From the NCBI GenBank assembly GCA_029937645.1, contig JAPYPO010000005.1, positions 1 to 33,198 on the forward strand: a DNA stretch of 33,198 nt. The letters run 5' to 3'. A model generated the notes under the pieces. It saw only the letters and a list, made by a program, of their open reading frames with translations, was not told where the DNA came from and did not search any database. This document shows, in pieces, positions 1-7,279 of the stretch. Position 1 is the stretch's first letter; each line of letters begins with the position of its first letter. A program made the position numbers and the translations under genes. Origin of the DNA: Candidatus Hydrogenedentota bacterium. GTDB lineage: Bacteria; Hydrogenedentota; Hydrogenedentia; Hydrogenedentales; GCA-2746185.

Positions 1-2
1 GG

Positions 3-179
3 TTTGAACGGGTCCAGCTGACGCTCACGGGGGTCAGCATGAAGGAACTCGTCAATCTCCTTCACAAGATCTATTCCAGCGATAATTTGATTGTGCTCCA
101 AAAACTGGATCACCTGCGCGCCACGCGCGATGGAAAAGGGCTGGAATTTTCGGCGACCTTTACGGCGCCGAAGCGCTGA
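3..179 (+). CDS. C-terminal end of a PilO/GspM-like pilus or secretion assembly protein (partial)
   Basis: An open frame runs into the window from the left edge and stops with TGA at 177-179, giving the last 58 residues of a protein. The pattern is a beta strand (VQLTLTG), an amphipathic helix (MKELVNLLHKIY), a loop, and then two strands ending in FSATFTAPKR. This strand-helix-strand-strand order, with 'l.l.G....l..ll..i' followed by 'i..l.......l.....' strands, resembles the C-terminal ferredoxin-like domain of PilO/GspM inner-membrane proteins of type IV pili and type II secretion. The fragment is short, so the family call is tentative; that this is a real coding end is more secure. The next gene starts 132 bases downstream. 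Confidence 0.45.
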   Translation, partial: FERVQLTLTGVSMKELVNLLHKIYSSDNLIVLQKLDHLRATRDGKGLEFSATFTAPKR

Positions 180-311
180 AACCGATAGAATCGCTTGCGG
201 CTTCTTATGGCGTTTCGGATTAGACCCTGCGGGTGACGGCGATTTTCTTCATCTTGCCGTCTCACTCCATCTCATTACGGCGCGGACAACCCTTTGGGAG
301 CTTCTGTTCTA

Positions 312-1157
312 ATGAAATCGAGATCAAAGAAGATGGTGCGGCCGCTTGAGGCATTCAATAATCCTACGTTTCTCAACGGGCCCGACGCCCGGCCTGTCCG
401 CATCCTCACCGAATTTGAAGAGCCCTCGAACCGCCTGAGACGCCTGCGCATCCGAAACACGATCACCTTTTTCGGGTCGGCGCGCATCCACGCGCGCGAA
501 GAGGCCGAGGCGAAACTCGCTGAGGCGGAGAAGGGCCTGCGTGACGGGGTAAAGGAAAACGCCGAACTCCGATTTGCCCGCGATGTGGCGACGCGGGGCG
601 TGACCCTGGCGCGTTATTACGAAGATGCAGCGCTGCTCGCGGAGAAGCTGACCGCGTGGTCGCAAAGCTCTCTTAAATTGGGCAAGCGTTTTTACATTTG
701 TTCGGGCGGCGGACCGGGCATCATGGAAGCGGCCAATCTCGGCGCGTCACGGGCGAAAGGCCGCTCGATAGGTTTTAACATCAGCCTGCCCTTCGAGCAA
801 GAGCCCAACCCCTATCAATCCCCGGAGCTTTCGTTCCAGTTTCACTACTTTTTCATGCGCAAATTCTGGTTCGTATACTTGGCGAAAGCGCTCGTTGTAT
901 TTCCCGGCGGGTTCGGAACGCTCGATGAATTCTTTGAATTGCTTACCTTGATTCAAACTCAGAAAACGTCCAAGTACATGCCGATTGTCCTGTACGGCAG
1001 CGAATACTGGAACGACATCCTTAATTTCGAAAACATGGCGAAGTGGGGCACCATCAGCCCCGCAGATATCAATCTTTTTCAGACCTTCGACGATGTAGAC
1101 GAAACCTTCCGTTACCTCAAGTCTGAGCTCACGCGCCTCTATATGGGGCGGCCGTAG
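312..1157 (+). CDS. LOG-family protein (TIGR00730-type Rossmann fold, probable nucleoside 5'-monophosphate phosphoribohydrolase)
   Basis: Cytosolic Rossmann-fold protein of 281 residues. Both LOG signatures are present: a glycine-rich SGGGPGIMEAAN around residues 130-141, and PGGFGTLDEFFE around residues 197-208. In studied members these form the active site that cleaves the N-glycosidic bond of nucleoside 5'-monophosphates (cytokinin-activating LOG, bacterial PpnN-like enzymes). The old label 'lysine decarboxylase' for the family is misleading. The ATG at 312 is preferred because GGGAG lies about 11 bases upstream; a TTG at 294 would add six residues but has no SD. The N-terminal ~90 residues before the Rossmann core make it longer than the ~190-residue short LOGs. 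Its exact substrate cannot be read from sequence. Confidence 0.85.
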   Translation: MKSRSKKMVRPLEAFNNPTFLNGPDARPVRILTEFEEPSNRLRRLRIRNTITFFGSARIHAREEAEAKLAEAEKGLRDGVKENAELRFARDVATRGVTLARYYEDAALLAEKLTAWSQSSLKLGKRFYICSGGGPGIMEAANLGASRAKGRSIGFNISLPFEQEPNPYQSPELSFQFHYFFMRKFWFVYLAKALVVFPGGFGTLDEFFELLTLIQTQKTSKYMPIVLYGSEYWNDILNFENMAKWGTISPADINLFQTFDDVDETFRYLKSELTRLYMGRP

Positions 1158-1190
1158 GCAGGTCGCAGTAGACCGGTGGATGCGGGGTAG

Positions 1191-1219
1191 TTGAGGGTGC
1201 CCATGTACTATGCCATAAT
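1191..1219 (+). promoter_or_regulatory. Sigma70-type promoter for msrP
   Basis: TTGAGG at 1191-1196 and CATAAT at 1214-1219 are separated by exactly 17 bases. They lie about 100 bases upstream of the msrP ATG in otherwise gene-free DNA. Predicted transcription start is near 1226. Confidence 0.5.
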
Positions 1220-1320
1220 GGATTCCGCTTACACTGCGGTGGCGGGCATTCCCTTCCGTCCCCTTTTTTCCAGTTCTGCAATGGGTGCGCCGACACAGCC
1301 GCACCACTGGAGGTCTAATC

Positions 1321-2319
1321 ATGGCAAACATCATTCACCGGCCCTCGTGGCACTTGCCCGAAAGCGCCGCCACCCCCGAGTCCCTGTACCTGAACCGCCG
1401 TCATTTCATCAAAACGTTGGGCTTGGGTGCCGCAGCAATGGCCGTGACCGCGCGGTGCGGCGTGGCGCAGCAGGCTCCTGTATCCCGGACCGATCCCGCA
1501 GTGGAGAAACTCGGGCCTCTGCCTGAGTATGAGCTCAACGCCGATTTCGCGGATGCGGGGCGGGCGATCACGAGCTTGGATGACAAAGTCAATCCGCTCG
1601 TGTATAACAATTTTTACGAGTTCGGCGTCGGTAAATTTCAGCCGGCGATTAATGCCAAGGGCTTCACCCTTGACCCCTACACACTGGAAATTGATGGCCT
1701 GGTTAAAGAACCCGTTAAACTGGGCCTTGAGGATATCGAAAAGCTTGGCATAGAGGAGCGCGTTTACCGTTTTCGCTGCGTGGAAGCGTGGGCGATGACG
1801 GTGCCGTGGGTGGGTGTGCCCCTGGCCAAGATTCTCGCGAAGGCCGATATTCTGCCGGAAGCGAAGTATGTCGCCTTCGAGACCTTCTACGATCCAGAGC
1901 GGGCGCCTGGCCAGAATTCGCGCGAGTACGATTGGCCCTACAAAGAAGGGCTGCGCCTGGATGAGGCGATGAACGAAATGACAATGGCGGTCACGGGGAT
2001 GTATGGCAAGCGGCTCCTCCCTCAGAGCGGGACGCCGCTCCGGCTGATTACGCCTTGGAAGTATGGGTACAAGGGCGCGAAGAGCATCGTCAAGATGACG
2101 CTCACGGCGGAGCAACCCCCGACGCTATGGAACACGGCGCTCGCGGCTGAATATAAGTTCTACTCCAACGTCGATCCAAAGGTGCCGCACCCGCGTTGGT
2201 CGCAAGCCTCCGAAAAGCTGCTGGCCGATAAGATTGTAGAGGTGCCGACGCAGTGGTACAACGGCTACGGCGATCAGGTAGGGGCGATGTATGCGGATCG
2301 GGATCGCGTTCTGTATTAG
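1321..2319 (+). CDS. msrP: Protein-methionine-sulfoxide reductase catalytic subunit MsrP (YedY family)
   Basis: Tat-exported periplasmic molybdopterin enzyme of 332 residues that reduces methionine sulfoxide in oxidised envelope proteins. The start at 1321 has GGAGG about 7 bases upstream; an upstream in-frame ATG at 1285 is less well placed. The N-terminus has the family hallmark SLYLNRRHFIKTLG, a twin-arginine signal at residues 26-27. The molybdenum-ligand cysteine is Cys153, in FRCVEAWAM followed by PWVGVPL, as in E. coli YedY. The C-terminal KYGYKGAKSIVKM stretch also matches the family. Length is normal for MsrP. The usual haem partner MsrQ is not adjacent: the next gene is a convergent regulator whose stop codon overlaps this one by four bases (2316-2319). 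Confidence 0.93.
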   Translation: MANIIHRPSWHLPESAATPESLYLNRRHFIKTLGLGAAAMAVTARCGVAQQAPVSRTDPAVEKLGPLPEYELNADFADAGRAITSLDDKVNPLVYNNFYEFGVGKFQPAINAKGFTLDPYTLEIDGLVKEPVKLGLEDIEKLGIEERVYRFRCVEAWAMTVPWVGVPLAKILAKADILPEAKYVAFETFYDPERAPGQNSREYDWPYKEGLRLDEAMNEMTMAVTGMYGKRLLPQSGTPLRLITPWKYGYKGAKSIVKMTLTAEQPPTLWNTALAAEYKFYSNVDPKVPHPRWSQASEKLLADKIVEVPTQWYNGYGDQVGAMYADRDRVLY

Positions 2320-2894
2320 CTCGCGAAGGCCGCGTTTACGCGCTCGACTAATTCGGCAACGCTGAAGGGCTTTTTCAGGTAGTCGTCGATGCCGTAGGCT
2401 TTCAGTTTTTGCGCCTCTTCTTCGCTCACGTACCCGGAAATAGCCAAGACCCGCGTGTTCTTCGTTTCGGGTCGCGACTTGACGCGTTCGCACACCATCC
2501 GCCCATCCATGTCCGACAGATGGATGTCCAAAATAATCAGTTGCGGGTTGTGCTCGACGACCTGGGATCCGGCATCAAAGCCGGTCGAGGCGACGAGGAC
2601 TTTGTAACTTCCTTCTTTGGCGAGAATGGCTGGAATGATGTCGAGGTAGTACGGGTCGTCGTCTACCACGAGAATTTTCTGTTCGTCCTTTTCCAAGCGC
2701 TCAAGAGGAATACCGTGGCCCAGCATGAATTTTCGCAGGTTTTCATAAGGGATACGCCGGTCGCCACCAGGGCCTAATCGGTATCCTTCGATTTGCCCCA
2801 GATCGAACCATCGCGACACCGTATCTGCGGACACGCCGCAGATCTGGGCGACTTCACCACTGGTGAATACTTTATTAAGAAACATTCCAGCCAC
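2316..2894 (-). CDS. Response regulator with N-terminal MerR/BldC-like HTH and C-terminal receiver domain
   Basis: Residues 8-58 form a MerR/excisionase-type helix-turn-helix (FTSGEVAQICGVSADTVSRW, then a GDRRIPYENLRKFM wing). Residues 73-190 are a CheY-like receiver with an acidic pocket (VVDDDP), phospho-acceptor Asp123 in LIILDIHLSDMDG, switch Ser153 in AISGY and Lys175 in LKKPF. The order HTH then REC is the reverse of the usual REC-then-HTH layout. The GTG start at 2894 is chosen because a GGAGG lies seven bases upstream; the internal ATG at 2885 would be 16 bases from it. No histidine kinase is adjacent, so it is an orphan regulator. Target genes cannot be inferred. The 248-base gap upstream (2895-3142) shows no gene. 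Confidence 0.88.
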   Translation of the reverse strand: MAGMFLNKVFTSGEVAQICGVSADTVSRWFDLGQIEGYRLGPGGDRRIPYENLRKFMLGHGIPLERLEKDEQKILVVDDDPYYLDIIPAILAKEGSYKVLVASTGFDAGSQVVEHNPQLIILDIHLSDMDGRMVCERVKSRPETKNTRVLAISGYVSEEEAQKLKAYGIDDYLKKPFSVAELVERVNAAFAS

Positions 2895-3130
2895 AAGGAA
2901 ACCTCCGTGCCTAATACGAGACTCTTTCGGGAAATTCCGGATTCCTGTAAAAACAGCGTCTACCTACGCTATGAATAGGGGTACAAGATATCGGGGTATG
3001 CGGAGTTTCCGCGCTTATAGTACGACCTTCGAAGCGCTGTGTCAACCGGTTGGACTGATCGGATTCCGTCATCGCCGCAGGGGCTCGCGAGGGGGAGTCT
3101 TGCGGACGATTCAACCGAACCTACCCATGG

Positions 3131-3142
3131 TATGATCTTCCC
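3131..3142 (+). promoter_or_regulatory. -10-like hexamer immediately before the ATG (possible leaderless start)
   Basis: TATGAT at 3131-3136 is followed by six bases and then the ATG at 3143. No SD is visible before this ATG and no convincing -35 was found. A normal initiation distance would place the transcript 5' end at or next to the ATG. Confidence 0.35.
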
Positions 3143-4477
3143 ATGAAGGGATTTACCGTTTTCCTCCCGTTCTCCTTAGTCACGCTGTTGGCCGGCGTAA
3201 TGATGGGTGCTTTCGCCATGTTTCCCTCCGAGAATATGATGGGCTTGGCCGAGTTTGCCGATGTCGGGCCCGGATTCTTCGGGGGCGAATTGCCGTTCAC
3301 CATTCGCCTTGATGAGACAATTGTTCTCGATGCGTGGGCGGTAGAGCCTGCGCTACGCATCGCGGGCGGAGGCGGGGACAGGGACATCCTCGCAGCGCCT
3401 GGCCAGAAGATCGCCCTCTCCCATGGCACTGCGGTGGTGAAGAGTGTCGGTCCGTGGTCGGGCCTCTTCCCGGACTCAGGAGGAAATGCCATGGCGGCGC
3501 TGTCTCTCGATTTTGGCGGGGGGAGCGATGGGAATGTCATGGGCATCCACGATGGTGAATGGAATCGTGTCGGCGAGGAGATGGCCATCTATTTTCGTTG
3601 GACGTCGAGCGAAGAGGAGGCGCGCAAGCATCTCGTCGATGCGCCTGCGTCTATGGATTCAGCCCGCTGGGGAGCGGTGGATGGCAGAAGGGTTCAGTGG
3701 TTTTCATCGTTTATGCAGGGTGAGGGGATGCGTCTTCGATCGGGCGAATCGCTGTTCTTGCTCGACCTGGATATGAACTGGCATGACCGAGATCACGCGG
3801 AACTTGGTGTGCGCCCTGCGGTGCTGGTCCGCAGCACAAGGGAAGGCGTTATTCGCGACCGATGGTATCCCGCTGAGGTGAAGCCTACAAACTCGACGGT
3901 GATATTCGAATATCCTGCATCCCGGAAGCGCCTGCTGATTCTGTGCGCATGGGATGAAGAGGGTGTGTTGGCCGGCGCGTATGAGGACGGACAAGAGACG
4001 GGCAATGCGACGCTCGAATCGGGATCGGTTTGGCAGCCAACGGGTTCGGAATACTCTCTTCGATGGCGGCGAGCGCTCCGGGGCGCGCTATTCGTCCCGC
4101 CGACAAACTCGCCCTTCGTGGCCGCCGTGTTGGAATACAATGCGAAGGAGATTCATGTGCGTCAGGGGGAAGCGTTGCGTATCGAGGACGACGTTCTTCG
4201 ATTCTCCTCGGGGAAGCGGGCCGAGGCCTACCGAATTTCCGTTCTTCGCCCGAGCGGCTCCAAAGAGGAAGCCGTCCTTCGACCGGGCGCTGAGTTGGCG
4301 CTTCGTTTCGATGGCGAAAGCGACCGTTATACCCTCCGCCATGAAAACGTGCGGCCTGGAGAAGGGATAGGCGTGGCGGTGTCGCCGGGCCGGAGTCTGG
4401 GTTTAATTGCAGCGGGCGTTGCGCTGTTGGTAATAGGTATGATGGGTGCCGCCGTTTCACTTCGAGTGAGGCGCTGA
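3143..4477 (+). CDS. Uncharacterised two-TM envelope protein, weakly ResB-like
   Basis: A 444-residue protein not confidently recognised. It has a TM segment near the N-terminus (residues ~5-25, FLPFSLVTLLAGVMMGAFA), a long extracytoplasmic domain, and a second TM at the C-terminus (~418-440, GLIAAGVALLVIGMMGAAV) followed by a short basic tail. Both ends would be anchored in the inner membrane. The early stretch GELPFTIRLDETIVL followed by short beta-strand-like segments recalls ResB-like cytochrome c biogenesis proteins, but length, TM count and haem-handling histidines do not fit well, so that is only a hint. The ATG lacks an SD and follows a -10-like hexamer. It is on the same strand as, and 31 bases upstream of, the MaoC gene, so co-transcription is possible. 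Confidence 0.65.
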   Translation: MKGFTVFLPFSLVTLLAGVMMGAFAMFPSENMMGLAEFADVGPGFFGGELPFTIRLDETIVLDAWAVEPALRIAGGGGDRDILAAPGQKIALSHGTAVVKSVGPWSGLFPDSGGNAMAALSLDFGGGSDGNVMGIHDGEWNRVGEEMAIYFRWTSSEEEARKHLVDAPASMDSARWGAVDGRRVQWFSSFMQGEGMRLRSGESLFLLDLDMNWHDRDHAELGVRPAVLVRSTREGVIRDRWYPAEVKPTNSTVIFEYPASRKRLLILCAWDEEGVLAGAYEDGQETGNATLESGSVWQPTGSEYSLRWRRALRGALFVPPTNSPFVAAVLEYNAKEIHVRQGEALRIEDDVLRFSSGKRAEAYRISVLRPSGSKEEAVLRPGAELALRFDGESDRYTLRHENVRPGEGIGVAVSPGRSLGLIAAGVALLVIGMMGAAVSLRVRR

Positions 4478-4508
4478 GTTTATTGGGCAGGCTTGAAAGG
4501 GGTTCGCG

Positions 4509-5597
4509 TTGAACGGACAGCGTCGTGAAGGCAGGTTTTTCGAAGATTTCGAAATTGGGCAGATTATCGAACACCGCTATGCCCGGACGATTACCGAAGG
4601 CGACACGGCTGCGTATATGACGCTGACGGGTGACCGCTTTCCGGCGTATTGCGATCGAGAGTTTGCCCAACGCCTGGGCTTTCGCCGCGAAATCGTCAAT
4701 GACTTGCTGGTTTTTAATATCGTTTACGGGAAGAGTGTGCCCGATATATCGATCAATGCCTTGGCGCATCTCGGATTCGCGGATGTCGAGTTCGAGGCGC
4801 CTGTTTACGCGGGCGATACGCTGCGCGCCGTCACCCACATCATCGGCAAGAAGGAAGATTCGGCAGGCGATGCGGGTACGCTCTATATACACACCCGAGG
4901 CCTCAACCAAGATCGCAAGACGGTTGTCCACTTTTTCCGATGGATGTCGATTCGGAAGCGCGACACCGCAACCCGCACGAACGAAGACGAGGTCTTATCC
5001 TTTCCAAGAACGGCGGATCCAGCGCGTCTGTTTGTCCCCGAGGACTTGCGGAACGCGGGGGTATGGTCGGCCCTGGAAACGGCGCCCACCTTCGAATCCT
5101 ATGAACCAGGACAACGCATTTATCACGGGCCGGGCTTGATGATTGAGGAGGGGGAAAGCGCCCTTGCCACAGGCTTGTATCAATTTACCGGCGCGCCCTA
5201 TTCGGATGCTTTCGCCGCGACGGATCGGGCTGCGGACGGGCGGGTTGTGTGCGGTGCCCATGTCATTTCTTTGGCGCGTGCGGCGTCGTTCAATGGTTTC
5301 GAGGGCGTCGTGCGGATTCTGGCCTGGAATAGCGGGGTCTACCCGAACCCGGTCTATGCCGGCGATACGATGTACGCGTTTACGGATGTGTTGGACACGA
5401 TGCCCATCGCGGGCCGAGACGATCTCGGTGTTTTGCGATTGAGGTTGGTGGCTGTTAAGAACGAGGATCCGCGGGGCAAGGTTCTGAAACTGGAGCCCCA
5501 CGATGAAATGAACGCGCGCGGCCCGTACGACGCCACGGTGGTTCTCGATTTAGATTATTATGTTCTCATTGGCAAAGACGGAGTTTTTGGCGAATGA
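4509..5597 (+). CDS. mch: Tandem MaoC-like hydratase, probable mesaconyl-(C1)-CoA hydratase
   Basis: A 362-residue protein with two hotdog (MaoC-like) repeats, roughly residues 8-155 and 185-345. Long blocks follow the layout of mesaconyl-CoA hydratase (beta-methylmalyl-CoA dehydratase) of the ethylmalonyl-CoA pathway: FFEDFEIGQ, TITEGD, DLLVFNIVYGKSVPDIS, VYAGDTL, IRKRD, and in the second half GAHVISLARAASFNG and NPVYAGDT. It would hydrate mesaconyl-C1-CoA to 2-methylmalyl-CoA in the cytosol. The TTG start is supported by AAGGGG about seven bases upstream; the first ATG would cut into the first hotdog fold. The classical hydratase-2 signature D-x-N-P-x-H is not intact (first half reads GDRFPAYCD). 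The stop overlaps the next gene by four bases (ATGA), so the two are translationally coupled. Confidence 0.78.
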   Translation: MNGQRREGRFFEDFEIGQIIEHRYARTITEGDTAAYMTLTGDRFPAYCDREFAQRLGFRREIVNDLLVFNIVYGKSVPDISINALAHLGFADVEFEAPVYAGDTLRAVTHIIGKKEDSAGDAGTLYIHTRGLNQDRKTVVHFFRWMSIRKRDTATRTNEDEVLSFPRTADPARLFVPEDLRNAGVWSALETAPTFESYEPGQRIYHGPGLMIEEGESALATGLYQFTGAPYSDAFAATDRAADGRVVCGAHVISLARAASFNGFEGVVRILAWNSGVYPNPVYAGDTMYAFTDVLDTMPIAGRDDLGVLRLRLVAVKNEDPRGKVLKLEPHDEMNARGPYDATVVLDLDYYVLIGKDGVFGE

Positions 5598-7279
5598 CCA
5601 CACCATCACCTACACGAACCACCAGCCTTTCGGAGGCCGAAGGATTGCTCGGTTGCGGCCGGGATCACCTGGAGCGCGCTCTGGAGAAGATCCGTGCGAT
5701 TACGGACCATGGGCGAAAAATCGACGAGAACCAAATCGTGACCCGTGAAGCGGCCCGGCTGACGACGCGCTTCGAGGCGGCCGACGCGCTGCTGCGATAC
5801 GCGATCCGGATCGAGGAGGAGGGGCTTGCCTCGAATGAGGACCTGGCCCGGGTCGCGGAAATGTATGCCGCTGAAACCCTGATCCATTTTTGGACTACGA
5901 TACAGTGGCAGAGGGATGCCTTCGGATTCTCGTCGGACGAGGCCGAATCTGCGCGGCCCGATTCTGCGGCTGAGGACTGGATTCGAGGGCGATTGGGCAG
6001 CGGTTCATATGAAGCCCTGGGGCGCGTTGCGCTTGAACGCGGGGGCATAAACGACGGGCCCATTCTTTCGGAAGGCAGCCCTTCCCCCGACGCAATCGAC
6101 TTGCGCGATGGTACGCGCCGTTTCGCGACTGAGGTGGTCCGCCCATTGGCGGAAGACATTCACCGCGAGGATTTGCTCGTGCCCGATAGTCTTATCGAAC
6201 AAATGTCCGAGATGGGCTACTTCGGCATGTCCATCCCCGAGAAACACGGAGGCATCGGCATGTCGAACCTCCTCATGATCGTCGCGACCGAAGAACTATC
6301 CGCAGCATCATTGCCGGCGGCAGGCAGTCTGATCACGCGTCCTGAAATCCTGTCGAAGGCCCTCCTGAAGGGCGGCACCGACGCGCAGCGCGAACACTGG
6401 CTCCCTGCCATCGCGTCGGGCGAGGTGATGGTCGCCATTTCCGTTACCGAACCCGATACCGGATCCGATGTGGCGCACCTTACATGCCGGGCGACCGCTG
6501 GGGTGGTCGACGGGCGCGAAGGGTATCTGCTCAACGGCGCAAAAGCCTGGTGTACCTTTGCGGGCCGGGCAAATATCCTGGCGCTCTTGGCGCGTACGAG
6601 CGACGATTCCGATTCAGGCCACTCTGGATTGTCGTTGTTCATTGTCGAGAAGGAGGTATTCACGGGACACGAATTCGCCGCCGAACAATCCACCGGTGGC
6701 CGCTTGACTGGGAAAGCCGACGCCACGATGGGGTACCGGGGCATGCACTCGTTTACGCTTCAGTTCGAAGATTATTTCGTGCCGAAAGAGAATTTAGTTG
6801 GGGGCGATGCGGGTGCGGGCAAGGGATTCTACTTGCAAATGGACGGGTTCGCAGCGGGCCGCCTTCAAACAGGCGGCAGGGCGCTGGGTCTGGCCCAAGC
6901 CAGCATGGAAGCGGCATGCGAATACGCCCTCGGTCGGCCACAATTTGGCAGGCCAATCGCCGAATACCAAAATACCCAGTACGAAATCGGGGCCATGGCC
7001 ATCCGCATCGAAGCGGCCCGTCAACTCACCTACGCGGCCGCCGACGCGATGGATCGCGGCGACAAGAAAGCCGCCCTTCTTGCGTCCATGGCGAAGCACT
7101 TTTCGTCACGCGCGGCGGTTGATGTGTCGCAGCGCAGCCAGCTCCTCCACGGTGGATGGGGATACGCGGAAGAATTCGCGATTTCGCGGTATGTGGCCGA
7201 CGCGTTGGTCCTCCCCATTTTCGAAGGGGTCGAGCCTATCCTGGAATTGAAAGTCATCGGCCGGGGGATCTTGGCGTAG
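5594..7279 (+). CDS. mcd: Acyl-CoA dehydrogenase, probable (2S)-methylsuccinyl-CoA dehydrogenase
   Basis: A flavin-dependent acyl-CoA dehydrogenase of 561 residues, about 170 longer at the N-terminus than ordinary ~380-residue members. Such an extension is typical of methylsuccinyl-CoA dehydrogenase of the ethylmalonyl-CoA pathway. The ACAD core begins near residue 175. Family signatures are ISVTEPDTGSDV, the QLLHGGWGYAEEF segment, and a C-terminal FEGVEPILELKVIGR block, in which the Glu of FEG lies where the catalytic base of medium-chain enzymes sits. It would oxidise methylsuccinyl-CoA to mesaconyl-C1-CoA, the substrate of the upstream hydratase. Its ATG overlaps that gene's stop, with a GGAG ten bases before. 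The 3' end overlaps a convergent gene by 26 bases. A broader acyl-CoA dehydrogenase role is the alternative. Confidence 0.82.
   Translation: MTTPSPTRTTSLSEAEGLLGCGRDHLERALEKIRAITDHGRKIDENQIVTREAARLTTRFEAADALLRYAIRIEEEGLASNEDLARVAEMYAAETLIHFWTTIQWQRDAFGFSSDEAESARPDSAAEDWIRGRLGSGSYEALGRVALERGGINDGPILSEGSPSPDAIDLRDGTRRFATEVVRPLAEDIHREDLLVPDSLIEQMSEMGYFGMSIPEKHGGIGMSNLLMIVATEELSAASLPAAGSLITRPEILSKALLKGGTDAQREHWLPAIASGEVMVAISVTEPDTGSDVAHLTCRATAGVVDGREGYLLNGAKAWCTFAGRANILALLARTSDDSDSGHSGLSLFIVEKEVFTGHEFAAEQSTGGRLTGKADATMGYRGMHSFTLQFEDYFVPKENLVGGDAGAGKGFYLQMDGFAAGRLQTGGRALGLAQASMEAACEYALGRPQFGRPIAEYQNTQYEIGAMAIRIEAARQLTYAAADAMDRGDKKAALLASMAKHFSSRAAVDVSQRSQLLHGGWGYAEEFAISRYVADALVLPIFEGVEPILELKVIGRGILA

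Noticed and set aside
1191-1526. Plus-strand ORF of 111 codons overlapping the msrP start
   Set aside because: It is out of frame with msrP, covers its promoter and SD, and has no domain.
3885-4931. Minus-strand ORF of 348 codons opposite the 2-TM protein and MaoC genes
   Set aside because: It spans two plus-strand genes and their intergenic gap and is Arg/Pro-rich; a GC-skew shadow frame.
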